A stretch of 64,000 bases of DNA, from positions 51,577,574 through 51,641,573 of the forward strand of contig CM068842.1 of NCBI GenBank assembly GCA_028554795.2. Reading direction: 5' to 3'. Under the pieces are notes generated by a model. That model had not been told where the DNA came from and ran no database searches. It was given only the letters and a program-made list of their open reading frames with translations. A program made the position numbers and the translations under genes. The DNA is from Sinohyriopsis cumingii. Taxonomy: Eukaryota; Mollusca; Bivalvia; Unionida; Unionidae. Shown in pieces: positions 44,572 to 55,399 of the stretch; the first letter of the stretch is position 1, and every line of letters starts with the position of its first letter.

Positions 44572-44852
44572 TTGAGATGTGTCATTGGAGTCAAATCACG
44601 GAACCAACTTTGTCAGTGTTCGGAATCTGTTCTGGAGAACTATAAATTCCGCAGACGAAAATCAATACCACAAACGACTGTGGTTGCCCAAGTATAAGCA
44701 TAAACTAATACAACAGCAAAAGAAATAGATGAAATAATCGCCGGGATTCAAGCAAGCGTAGTTTCTAATCCTAATAAAATATCAAAAAGAAAACGAACCA
44801 TTGACAAAATTTCACACTTAGAAAGACGCTTTGTCCTCCCCTTAGTAGAAAC

Positions 44853-44963
44853 ATGCCTACATTTTCAGAGCTAAGACAGCACGCACGGCAACATGATATC
44901 CACATACCAAATCGTATGAGAAAAGCAGACATATTTAAATTTTTAGACCCATATTTGCGTTGA
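44853..44963 (+). pseudogene. SAP-like motif, copy 1
   Basis: ATG to TGA, 36 codons. The peptide FSELRQHARQHDIHIPNRMR then KADIFKFLDPYL fits the SAP helix-extension-helix pattern (LREhA+..GI.....M+KADhh..L), a DNA-binding motif. The stop overlaps the next fragment by four bases, in another frame, so a small indel may have broken one longer gene here. Confidence 0.6.
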
Positions 44964-45403
44964 ATTCTCAACAGTTACCAACCACAGCACTACAGCAACA
45001 ACAGAAAAAACTTAAACAACTACAACAATTTGCGCGCAAGTACAATATCCAAATACCCAGTGACGCAATAAAAACCGACATCCTTGCGATACTAGACTTG
45101 TATGAACAAAATCGTCTTCGTGCTGAGGAAGAACAAAAACGTCTCGTCTCTGCTATTGCTACTGAAGCGGTTGAGTCTGTTCATGAAATAAACAACAATA
45201 CAATTGTTCGAATTCAATCTCATAAACGTAGTGTCGAGTTGGAAAATCACGTGGCCAATATCCCGCCCGCCTACACACCACGTAGAGACGCTCCACGACT
45301 GCTGACAAATCTGATTCTGAATCGTAGCGGTGTCACAAAACTTTGGTCACACTGGGGTCAAAGCAGGCATTCTCCTCAGCGTTCTTCTGGTTATGGGGCT
45401 TAG
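44960..45403 (+). pseudogene. SAP-like motif copy 2 plus Gln-rich coiled coil
   Basis: Open for 147 codons with no ATG at its beginning. A Gln-rich stretch (QQQQKKLKQLQQFARKYNIQ) leads into a second SAP-like motif (FARKYNIQIPSDAIKTDILA). A coiled-coil stretch (YEQNRLRAEEEQKRLVSAIA) and a Pro/Arg linker (IPPAYTPRRDAPRL) follow. The two SAP-like copies 100 bases apart imply tandem motifs in one protein. Confidence 0.55.
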
Positions 45404-45579
45404 TCGTGACAAGTGTGTATTTAAAACTACTACTTCGTGGATTTACAGTAGTGTCCGAGTAATCCTTAACCGAAAAGAAGTTCCATCAGCGATGAAATTG
45501 CAAGAGGCATCGAAAAGATTCTGGAAACGCTGAAATCAAAACACCAGTGCAGGATCGGGATGGACTTTCAAGAGATACT

Positions 45580-45818
45580 GCCATTTTGAGATCCATCTCT
45601 CACCGTATCACCAGTTTCGTGGATCCAATTATATGGCAATACCAAAATGGGTCCCGCCAAGGTCAAGGATCAACGTGAAATATTTGAGAAAAAAATGTCC
45701 TCAAGGGGAAATTTTGGCACCGCTATACCCGCTAGTGTCAATCAAAACGGGCTTCAAAACCAGGCGAACTTGTGATTTTTTGAAGATGAATCTAGTAAGA
45801 TGTAAAAGTCAAACGTGA
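45580..45818 (+). pseudogene. RGS-Y..PKW segment of the element's large protein
   Basis: The frame reads HLSPYHQFRGSNYMAIPKWV, then RINVKYLRKKC and ILAPLYPL. This spacing (P+..F+GS.Y..(L/I)P.W...K..IN.....KC...ILA.L.P) is a pattern I recall from a family of element-encoded proteins in invertebrates, where a SAP-like N-terminus precedes it, as it does here. The match is from memory and needs a search. Confidence 0.45.
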
Positions 45819-45869
45819 ACATCTCAAGATATCATTGTCAAGGTGAAAAGGGACTTTGTGGTATATTAA

Positions 45870-45980
45870 ATGGTTGAGCTCACTGACAACGGTGGAATCG
45901 GATACAGTGGTGTGTCAGTTGCGTTTATCAAAAATAATACGCGCAAGAAGAAATCGCTAAGTGCCCACACCACCGCGTGA
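45870..45980 (+). pseudogene. 36-codon fragment
   Basis: ATG to TGA, MVELTDNGGIGYSGVSVAFI followed by a basic KNNTRKKKS stretch. It could be a shifted continuation of the neighbouring fragments. No known domain. Confidence 0.3.
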
Positions 45981-46204
45981 AATAAGTTCTTTTGCAAGAT
46001 ACGTTAAATTGCTAACGTATCGAAACGTAATGAATTTAAAATAGCAACTAGTCACATTTTTTTTACATGTAAATAGTTTTGATACCCTTTAATCTAAAAT
46101 ATTAAGAGCGCCAGAGTCTGGATCGTACTTATTTATTATATCTGGTTATTATAATGAACGAAGTTAGGTAACAACATCAGAAGTAGCCAGCCTGGCCTAA
46201 GAGT

Positions 46205-46600
46205 AGTATTGTGTCACGAACCCGACATCGGTGCTCCAAAGTCTTTCATATATACGATACCATTATCATTGTTAGCTAAAGATAAAATTCAGTTTGAAGC
46301 AAAGCACAGGCATTGACTTCAGCGCCAGATGCAAAAGGACTTAGGGATTGTTTCTACAATGGTGAAGTGGCATTCGCCGATGTATCCACCCCAGTTACGT
46401 TCGCCATCGAATATTTTAAACCAACACTGATATACCTGAGAAAATAAAGGCCTCGACTGTTATTCAACAAGGACGCACTTGTTCGTGTAACAGTTATTGA
46501 GCAAAGACGATTGTTAGTTGGCAAAGGTTCTGATGTAACCGGCGTGTTTTTAATCAGACAGGTGCTAGGCCACCAGAACGTACCATCGCCAGAGATTTAA
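46205..46600 (+). pseudogene. Coding-like fragment with one stop and one frameshift
   Basis: Frame a (to 46321) reads EPDIGAPKSFIYTIPLSLLA. Frame b, open from 46298, reads GLRDCFYNGEVAFADVSTPV and TFAIEYFKPTLIYLRK, and hits TAA at 46445-46447. It then continues in the same frame with FNKDALVRVTVIEQRRLLVG and VFLIRQVLGHQNVPSPEI to TAA at 46600. The beta-rich hydrophobic pattern suggests a structural protein. Family unknown. Confidence 0.45.
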
Positions 46601-46767
46601 GTATTCCCGAAGCTGATTTGTTTTTATAACTGCATGGCAATTGAACCAGTTAAACAGAATAACTGGCTATAAGTGCGTGTGCATTTTGCAATTGCACGTG
46701 ATGATGAGACCGGACAAGGTCTACCTGTCGTGCAATTAAAATACTCAAATGTATTATTAATAGAACT

Positions 46768-47167
46768 ATGACAGACCCTCAGTCTTACCGACTTAAAAAA
46801 GTAATCGAAGCAGAACAACAGCTGTGAAATGAGATCACGAAGAGAACCGCGTTGATCGTAAAGTACAAACGCGCCTGTTTGGTCGCAGATGATATTTGTG
46901 GTCTTGCTGCGGTAGCAACTGTTGGTATTGGTGTGACTGAAATCACAACAATATCCACCATTGTATGTGTACCAATCAGCATTGTAGTCGGGGCTCTATT
47001 AATAGTAGCAAATTTCGATGCGACTGCATTCCCGAGTACGCGTGTTTTCCGAATTGCTTGCGGACACACGGAGCAGTCTCAATACGATCAATGAACTGTA
47101 TTCGGTGGCAATAGAAGGTAAAATAATAAATGCAGCCGCGTCTGAGACAGTGTTGGCGGAAATGTAA
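46768..47167 (+). pseudogene. Charged N-terminus plus hydrophobic-hairpin protein, broken
   Basis: ATG at 46768 starts a charged segment (TDPQSYRLKKVIEAEQQL). After an in-frame TGA (46825) the frame continues with NEITKRTALIVKYKRACLVA, then a Gly/Val/Ala/Ile-rich hydrophobic stretch (GLAAVATVGIGVTEITT to IVVGALLIVANF) that could form a membrane hairpin. After a frameshift, 47079-47167 resumes with SLNTINELYSVAIEGKII, a C-terminal helix. The order helix, hydrophobic hairpin, SLN-type helix recalls a family I associate with invertebrate mobile elements. Confidence 0.5.
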
Positions 47168-47639
47168 AGTCACGCGCAACTCCAAGCACAGATAAGAAAC
47201 CGTGCCGTTGCAGATTTACAGAAGATACAAATCGAGTAAAACAAATAATCTTCACACAGTGTGTTTATCAATCTCTACCATAGGTTTTCCTATTTTGAAT
47301 ACAGCTCTCTCACTCTGCAGTATTTTCCTTTCCACAGTCACTGCAGACAATAGTAGTACGGAAATGCTGCTTGACCTTATTCGATATCCTAAGGAGCATG
47401 CACAGCCATACGAGACTCTAATCCCCATGTCTGGCACACTCTAGCCACGTATTTACAACTCTAGCTGCCTCTCGACAAAAAAGTAACTAAATATCTATGG
47501 GTTGCGTGGAGGGATAGCCTGTCATTGAGGTTAGAGGCGAGAACGGGTGTCCGGTGACATACAGTGTATCGAATTAGGAAAAAATGGTACTTCCGTCCTA
47601 CTACAACTGATAATATTGTTACATTACATGGATTAACTC

Positions 47640-48370
47640 GTCATATTAATTCAGGTAAAAATTGTTTCATGTTGTTATTGGTCTTGCTAAAGCCTTTGAG
47701 TCTATTGTAACATATATCTTATTATGTAAATTACGTAAGTTAGGAATAAGAGATGAAACATTTAACACTGTACGTCCATATATGAAAATGTCAAAAAACA
47801 GAGTGTGATTCAATCATACCTCATTTGCAGAATTTGTATGTGTATCTACTGTGTGTCAATAGAGTGCTGGTCACCATTTATATTTTATATGTTTATTAAT
47901 GACATTGAAGAATTTATTAACAACTGTTTTCATAGTTTACATAGTTTCTGATTTTATACACTTGTGACCTAGTCATAATTTTCAGTCCAAACAGGGTCTG
48001 CAAAAAGGCCTAATTGTTCTGAGAATATATTGTGACAAATGTGGCCAAAACGTTAATACAAACAAAAAAAAGTATGGTTTCCTCTAAAGAAGGAAAACTA
48101 TCAAATGATTATGTATTCGTCTATAACAGTTTAGAGTTACATGTTGCTAGTAAATTTATTTTCTTGGAATCGTTTCTTTCACATTTTCCTCAGCAAACTT
48201 TATGCGCACATTATTTGCAATGGATAAATATTTATACAAGTTTGTAAATGTGTCCCCCAAAGATAAAGTGTAAAATATTTTACAAAACTAATTTCAACTA
48301 CCCTTAATTATGGATCAGAAATGTGGAGATTCATTGAAGGAAATACTGTTGCACTTTTGTACTTACATTA
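47640..48370 (+). pseudogene. Second, heavily decayed LINE reverse transcriptase
   Basis: Fragments in changing frames read as a non-LTR RT in correct order: LAKAFESIV (motif A remnant), KLRKLGIRDETFNTVRPYM, then GLQKGLIVLRIYCDKCGQNV, GKLSNDYVFVYNSLELHVAS (48032-48247 frame), LYKFVNVSPKDK and LIMDQKCGDSLKEI. The catalytic Asp-Asp box is lost. It is a different family from the 12-14 kb LINE. Confidence 0.75.
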
Positions 48371-49660
48371 TTGTAATAAATATTCTTCTTATTAACAACA
48401 TCTTAATTAAAATGGCTTTGTATATGGAGATTTGGAGAGGACACCCTTACAGATCAAAAGGTAAGTCCGCGTTCAGAATTACTGAACAAAGCTTATCTCC
48501 TCTGATAATACAAAATATATATGTCATGTCTAACCGGATGTTTACTGACCTAGATAGCCGTACTAGAAAGAAAAAACAAAGATTGGGCATGGTTAGTCTC
48601 ATCTTCGCTAGCCATGGTTCCACCTTGGCATATCGAGCAGATATTTCTGCGATTCGAGTCTGTGAATTTCATTGGATACGTCGGCAATCCACCGCATCCA
48701 ATCAAAATTAAGTTGTTCAAATTTGAACAACGTTCGTATGTGATCGAGATAAGGGGAGCACACAACTCGAATGGACTGATAAATAAGCAATTTAATTTTC
48801 AACTGCTCATCTATGCTTGCACAAATACCTTTCACTCAAATAGACATGTAATGGCTTCCCTCTGGTACATAGTCATACTTTGGATGTTAAACTTACAAAT
48901 TATCATTTTTTAGGTCGATCGCCACCACCGTTTTCGGCCGATGTACGATGCATCACGCTATTGGTTAGTTCAAATTACATACTAAAGGAGGCAACACTTG
49001 AAATCCAATAGGTGTCGCAATGACAAAGCAACTATATAGTTAATCGATCCGCCAAGGTGTAGATAGAGTTATCGGAACTTCGCAAAGATGGGTTTGTCTG
49101 GTTTTTTTTTTTTTTTTTCAATAGCCTTGGGCTGGGGGAAGTGTGGATAAATCAAGTTTTTTTCTTTCAATTTTTATTAAAAATATTTGGTCAAAGCAAC
49201 ATTAGCTGACCAGCATATTCAAAACTGGCATTCTAGAATCAGAGGATCTAGAGGAGCTAGTTTATTTAGAAATATGTAATCACAGTTTGACTATAATGAG
49301 CATTAGGATAGAGTAATAGGGACACACTACTTAGAAATGCCCTTTTAAACTGAAGGATCTCGGCCCATAGTTTACAAATTTAATCGGGGAGGTGGAAGAG
49401 ACACCATTAAATCAAAGGACTTCTTATAAAGTGATGGAAGAATATTACTTTGAATTAAGTTGTCATTTGCTGGTAATAAAGGAGAATATAAACTCGTATT
49501 TATGGAAAGGCCTGAATATGCTGATACGCATCAAATTATTAAATTCAACGAAACTTACAGAGGTTAAAAATCTGCGACATTATCTCCATAGAACACTAAT
49601 TGAACATAATAAAATAATGAATGCAACTTAATGCCATTGTTATTGTTATTGTTATTATTA
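48370..49660. other. Intergenic, no supported gene
   Basis: Open frame 48614-48913 (99 codons) has no known domain. An 18-bp perfect palindrome TTGTTCAAATTTGAACAA lies at about 48712-48729. A T-run is at 49104-49118. Confidence 0.4.
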
Positions 49661-49667
49661 TTATTAT

Positions 49668-49822
49668 CCTCGTGTCAGGATATTTTGACTGAAGATGCTA
49701 CATATCTGCGGCAGGATGCGCAAGTGCTAGACTTCACGATAAAATGTCACACTACAGACATTGTAGCGAAATGACTGAAAAATTGTTAAAGCTACGTTTA
49801 AAATCCAAATCATACACCCACT
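49668..49822 (+). repeat. SINE-A copy, 5'-truncated
   Basis: Starts at GTGTCAGGATATTTTGACTG and runs through CATTGTAGCGAAATGACTGA and AAATCCAAATCATACACCCA. It lacks the tRNA-like head. Confidence 0.9.
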
Positions 49823-49829
49823 CACCCAC

Positions 49830-51560
49830 ACACGTGTACAAAGAAAATCATTTTGAATACTGCCTATATATTGACAACACTGTTTGTGTCTTCACCCGAA
49901 AAAGCCTAAATCGTTTTGCAGAAACCATTTTTCTTTGTCAGTCACCTTTTTACTACGAAATCAACAGTCAGTTTTTATGTTACTGTACACAGTGGAGAAC
50001 TAAGTCAGTGTGTACAATACATTTTTCTTCTTTCAAGCACAATGACCTTGACTTTTGACTTTCTGACCTTGAAATCGATGTTTCTTTCTCATTCCAAGGG
50101 CAAACCATCCACACCATTTGATAACTTTAGATAGTGGAGGAGTCGAATTATAATGCAGAAACCATTTTTTATTTCGGTCACAATGACCAGTGAATTTGAA
50201 TTCGACGATGTTCTTCCTGACCCAAAGTGCAAGTCATACACCAAGGCTGTCAGCTGTACGTGGTGAACAACTTGACTGATTGTGCGGAAGCGAAATCAAT
50301 AAAAGATAGACGGGCGGACATCATAATACAATACGCTCTGCAGTATCCAAGGTAAACTAAACACATGTTCTTATATAATGATTTAAGTAACTTTGCCAGG
50401 ATAAATTACATAGAACGAGTGTGATAAATCATCTATGTCACATTACATCTAGGTATATAAACCATGTCATAACCCGGAATATGTAAGAACATTTTCTTTT
50501 TTCAGCATGGAAAGTTGCCACAAATATTTTCAGACAGGCTGGAGAATATTTGGAAAACAAAGCAGTAACGACAAGCATGCAATCTTCCGATTTTCTGTTC
50601 TTCATTTCTCTTTTATTGTATGTTGTGTACACCCTAACGAGTTAGACTGTGCCTTAAAAATGCACTAATTGACACAACAGCATACTCGATATATTGACTG
50701 AATTTATAAAGTTAGTCGTAACGAGAGCTAACTTTATTTAACAGTGGACAGTCGGAGTGTGGCACATATGTGGTTGGGTGCGGAAGAAAAAGGATGCTTT
50801 TGGTGTTTGTCCACAATTCACCTATCAGGCCAATAATTTTTAATCAAGACAATATCCACCAATGCACTGATAAAATGACAAATGAAAATGAGATTACGAC
50901 AACTGATATTTGACAATTGGATCATGCTAAAGAGCCGACACTTGCATCTGCTTTTTCAAATATAAATTTTACTTTCAATTAACAAGGACACCTTGCTTGC
51001 ATATAGCAAGTTAAACACCGTGTAACATGAGTGACCAAGTCACAACACAGAACGATGATTGGCGTTGTAGACGAACATAAATGTATCTTGAAGTAAAGAA
51101 CACCCATCTATTCTAAATCTAATTGCAATGAAAATACAGAATATACTGACTTACTCAAGTCAAATTCATGCACACATTTCTTCAGATGACTCCATGACTC
51201 AAATCTGAAATCAACATTCACAAAAATGATGCATGACAATTGACGTTCACTCCCTCGGTAAAGATCAATCAAGTAAATCACGACCTCTTGTTTTGAAATC
51301 GGGTTTAAACTTCTACCTAACTGTAAACAAAAGCAATTAGCGCTAACGACAAGTATATTAATTACAACCCACCTTCTTCTGCCATTGTTTAATCCTTAAG
51401 ATCACTCTTCCAAGGTTAGGCTTGGGTAGATATTTTCAACAAGATTACCTGTTCAATAGTTAACTCTTGTACTTCAATTGTATTGATGCCTAGCGACGCG
51501 TACATAGCAACTGTGATTGACCACGTGTTTTGTGTATTGTACTCTTACCAGGTATATACA
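49830..51560. other. Intergenic, no supported gene
   Basis: Short open frames only. At 49980-50320, CAATGACC(T/A)... GACTTTCTGACCTTGAAATC and similar blocks resemble the GGTCAAGGTCA-type repeats but too weakly to define. Confidence 0.35.
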
Positions 51561-51568
51561 CTTTGTAC

Positions 51569-51570
<2 letters not shown>

Positions 51571-51603
<33 letters not shown>
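51571..51603. repeat. GA microsatellite
   Basis: About 16 GA dinucleotides. Confidence 0.95.
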
Positions 51604-51606
<3 letters not shown>

Positions 51607-52105
51607 AATATAATGTGTACTTTGGTTGGGGAGAGGGGGGAACTTCATTGACAGACGTGTAATATGTTCATGTATGACTGACGAAAAAGGTTTCGAGTAC
51701 ACGGAAGCAAAGCGCAGACGGAGACAATGTGCTCAACTTTCACGGAACCATGGATAATTTAACTGCATTTTGATTTTATTTAAATAGGAAATATAACGAA
51801 TTTCAATGTATGAATGTATGTATGTATTATGAACTTAAGGCACCTATATTCCGTTTTTGGATCTAACTTTAATAAGTAGTTGAGGATTCCAGGTTACGCA
51901 GTAAATACTGGAAACTACTGATGGAAATTTGTCTTTGCAGTCAGCGAAGAACAAAAAAGTCCATGTCCCAAAATTCCATCAAATCTAGAAGAATAAAATG
52001 TCCACTATAACTGCACGAACATCGAATACGGACGGTCATCTGGTGGCGCATATGCAACTATCATTTTCACGATTTTATTTTTTGTCGTTGTGAGTGCGTG
52101 TTTGT

Positions 52106-52342
52106 TGTTGTTCTAGGGCTTAACGTCATTTTTCAGCACAAGATAGGCTATACATGGCGGCCAGTATAACTGGTGGAGGAAGAACCCTGGAAAACCCAGG
52201 GAAGAACCACCGACCCACGTGAAGCTACTGACAGGCTTTCCCACGTACCCACGCTAGCCGATCCTTGGACTCGAACCCACGTAGACAGAGGTGAGATGGC
52301 AGTGATCCGGAACGGTGAGCGCTTTAGACCACTCGGGGCCCC
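52106..52342 (-). repeat. SINE-B copy with 12-bp target-site duplication
   Basis: Almost identical to 41687-41937, including CGGTGAGCGCTTTAGACCAC, but it lacks the CGGCCACT step in the head (ACCACTCGGGGCCCC). GTGCGTGTTTGT flanks both sides (52094-52105, 52343-52354). The short (TTG)3 tail and the identity to the other copy suggest a young insertion. Confidence 0.93.
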
Positions 52343-52399
52343 GTGCGTGTTTGTGCTTGTATTACAAAGAATTAAAATCAAAGTGATCTGAAAATCTAA

Positions 52400-52910
52400 G
52401 GTGGCCTTCTACAAAGATGCCTATATATTTTTCATTTGTCACGTCCAAAGGTTAACAAATTTGCCCAATTTTTAAAAAATATAAATGTTTGATGTAATAC
52501 ACCTTGCATATAATCAGGTCATCTACATATAATATATACAACTGTGTCTACTAAATGTCATTTATCTACCTTACGTTTTTTTCGCAAATGAGTTAAGAAA
52601 GTTTCGTTAAGAAAAGGGTAGAAGCCAAACAACTTTCAAAAATGTTTTTTTTTAAAAAATTTTTTAAAACAAAAGACAAATTGCTGTAATATTATGATAA
52701 AAAAACCCCAAGGTCATGTACTTGTGACCGCGATTAAATGTTTAATTTTACACTTCATAGTTTTGGTGCTAGCAGGCTTAAATGGATAAACGGACGCACA
52801 GACGTACTCCTTACGCATGGCATGCATCAAAACAATGGACTAAAGTGGAAACGCAAAGAAAACAAGTCACCCCACCCCACCCCAGTTGTCGTGGATGAAA
52901 TTACGTTTAA
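52400..52910. other. Intergenic, nothing seen
   Basis: T- and A-homopolymer-rich stretch (52646-52680) and CCCCACCCCACCCC at about 52870. No gene. Confidence 0.4.
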
Positions 52911-52917
52911 AACTTAT

Positions 52918-53228
52918 GTTGTGTGTGTGTGATTTGGATTTTTAACATAGGTTTAACAATTTTTCACTCATATCGCTACGTCTGCAGTGTGGCAGTTTAT
53001 AGTGATGTCTAGCACTGGGGCATCAAGCCGCAGACATGCAGCATAATGTCCCACCCAGTCACATTATCCTGACACCAGGCCAACCAGTCCTAACACTATC
53101 CTCTTAATGCTGAGCGCCAAGCGAGGCAGCTGTTAGTACAATTTTTAGAAAGTCTTTGATACGACTCGGCCGGGGTTCCTCCCGTATCCGAGTCGGACGC
53201 TCTAACCACTAGGCCACCGGAGCGGTCG
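52918..53228 (-). repeat. SINE-A, full-length, reverse
   Basis: GTGTGTGTGATTTGGATTTT at the left is the complementary tail, then CATATCGCTACGTCTGCAGT and GGGGCATCAAGCCGCAGACA. The right end CGCTCTAACCACTAGGCCAC is the complementary tRNA-like head. Confidence 0.92.
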
Positions 53229-53239
53229 TTTAATACGCA

Positions 53240-54390
53240 TAGTAAGTATGCTTATATCAACAGTAGCGGGAATAGAGCAAGGTGTGAAAGTTGTGATTGC
53301 ACCGGGCCAGCAAGCTGGGGGAGATGGAGGGGATGGGCGGACGAAATTTTTGGAGTTTATTTAAAACAGATTATAACTAAAGCATATTATTTACAAATAA
53401 AATTTGATTTTGAAAACAAACCTGCATGTTCCTATGAATATTTCACACAATTTCTTCAGTGATACAGAAATTAGATTTTGGGGGTCCATTGTTCCCATTT
53501 GGCATCAGGCCCACGCAGCCCTAAAATGACCACCGATATATAAGTGGCAGTGTTCATTGTGTATTTGCAGATCTAATCTTAAATGTCCCTCCGCCCTCCC
53601 ACCAAAGTCTTAATCCACCCCTGCGGGGTGAGGTTACAGCCTCTATCGAAAATTCTTTTCCGTTCCTTATGTCATTATTTTAACAATATCTGATGCTTCG
53701 GTCTCTCTTTGTTTAGTTTACACTCCATTGTGGAAAACCAGAACAATATGGAATGCCAAGTGTGGATGTATCATGTCCTTTTTTTAATTTTTAAATCAAC
53801 TAGTTTAGTGTTATAGGCAAGTATTCTCGATGAAAACTGTACGAGATAGAAATTTGCATAAACATATGACTTCTAATTTGTCTTACTGGTTGATTGGCTC
53901 TGTCTCACCAGATCTCTCTCTCTCTGTTGCACAACTCACTGTGTTTTCCTACATGCATCATATGCCTTTCAGTGTGTTCCACTGAGTGCAAGAGAGTGGT
54001 GTAATGCATCTGTAAACACTGCTGTTACTCACTGATGCATGTTAATCATGATGATCTTGATGACTGTCTTTGAATATTCTTTAAGATTCTATGAATGGGA
54101 TTTAGGGACCTAAGCACATGCTTAATAGTAGTATTTTAGTTTATCTGTCCTGACTCCTGAGTAAATCTGCTCCATGTACATAGTCTTCAGTAAGATGTTT
54201 CTGAGGATCACATATTTCTGATCATGTACCTTAACTGCATGAACCAAAGCAAAGCAGAAATTGTAGAATTCTTTATTTGCCAGTAAGTACTGCAGGCTAC
54301 AATCTTTTGAATTCAATTCAGCTTTACAGAAATGACGATCAGCAAACAAATTTCAATGTATTCTCTAACTGCAGCAATTTGTTGCCATTT
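53240..54390. other. Intergenic, no supported gene
   Basis: A short (CT)n run is at 53911-53924. No protein or repeat is defined. Confidence 0.4.
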
Positions 54391-54394
54391 TTCT

Positions 54395-54606
54395 TGTGTT
54401 TATCATCATTTTCCAGTGCATGACAGACCACACATGATGGCCAGTAGGACTCTGGAGAGCCCTGGTAAGAATCACCAACCCATGGGAAGCTACCTTTACA
54501 TACCCACCTTGGCCAATCCCAAGACTTGAACCTATGCAGATGTGAGATGGCAGTGATTGTTAATGGCAAGTTCTTGAGATCACTGGGCCATCTGGGGCTC
54601 CTGCTG
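54395..54606 (-). repeat. SINE-B copy, old and diverged
   Basis: Follows SINE-B in reverse: CACATGATGGCCAGTAGGAC, AAGAATCACCAACCCATGGG, CCAAGACTTGAACCTATGCA, TGAGATGGCAGTGATTGTTA, ACTGGGCCATCTGGGGCTCC. The whole head-to-body order is kept but with many substitutions, so it is much older than the copies at 41.7 and 52.1 kb. Confidence 0.8.
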
Positions 54607-54609
54607 CCA

Positions 54610-55390
54610 ATGTCTTTAAACCTATTTTCATGCATCAGGCAATATGTATTAATCACTCAAATCCATACAATTAAGTACTTACCTTTTCTTTACAAAGTAG
54701 TGCTTAGATTATATTGGCAAAAAGAAAGATAAGTCATCACACGTTTTTTTCAAGATGAGGGTTTTATCCACAAACGGATAGAAATTTACAAATCATGTCT
54801 TTATTTTCACAGTGCAGTAATATTTTCTCAGCCTGCATAGACAATCAGATGCTTCATATAGCACCTATTCAAAGCATACTGAAAAATTTTGACAGAAGAG
54901 TCACTACATTTTCAAGTCACCTTTACAGTAATCTGATTAAAATCACATAAACGTGAAAATCTGACTCAGACCTCTTAGGGGTAATGTTTTGGTGACCTGT
55001 TATTATCATCATTGCTAATTTTATCAGCCAATCAGAATAAATCCTATAGTTTCATGTCTGGGAGACAGCAGTGTGGTGGAAGAACATCAATGTGTGCCAA
55101 ACGATTTGATTCACTTTTAGATATTTGAAAGCTGAATTTCCATTGGCCAATTCAAAGGTCAACAGAACATGACAACTATGCAGTCACTGTTAGATCTTCA
55201 CATAGGACAGAGGAGATGTGATTTTTATCAGATTGCCTTTACAGTTGTTGAACTATTATGTAGTGGTCAGGAAGTTTCAGAACGGATTTTTTAGGTTGGC
55301 CAACAAGGATGTATTGTAGCCCATCTGCATTATACTGACGGCTACAAAATAAAATAACAAACCCAGGAGTTCCTTAAAGGGGCATACAGT
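54610..55390. other. Intergenic, nothing seen
   Basis: No gene or defined repeat. Confidence 0.4.
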
Positions 55391-55399
55391 CTACTAGGC

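Larger units (their letters stand above)
44022..47170 (+). mobile_element. Decayed multi-gene virus-like (Polinton-like?) element
   Basis: At least seven + strand coding-like fragments follow one another, separated by stops and frame changes (44022-44273, 44440-44571, 44853-44963, 44960-45403, 45580-45818, 46205-46600, 46768-47167). All are on one strand, with more CpG than the flanks. Individual pieces carry SAP-like DNA-binding motifs, a Gln-rich coiled coil, an RGS-Y..(I)PKW segment and a charged-helix plus hydrophobic-hairpin protein. From memory, proteins with these same ingredients occur together in large uncharacterised elements in marine invertebrate genomes, some of which also carry a protein-primed DNA polymerase. 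I saw no polymerase, integrase or capsid motif here, so the Polinton link is inference. Ends are not defined. The copy is clearly dead. Confidence 0.6.

Noticed and set aside
48614..48913. 99-codon frame after the LINE remnant
   Set aside because: No domain, no splice context, and overlapping frames on both strands are equally long.
54339..54656. 105-codon - strand frame and its + strand counterpart
   Set aside because: Both fall within the diverged SINE-B copy at 54395-54606.
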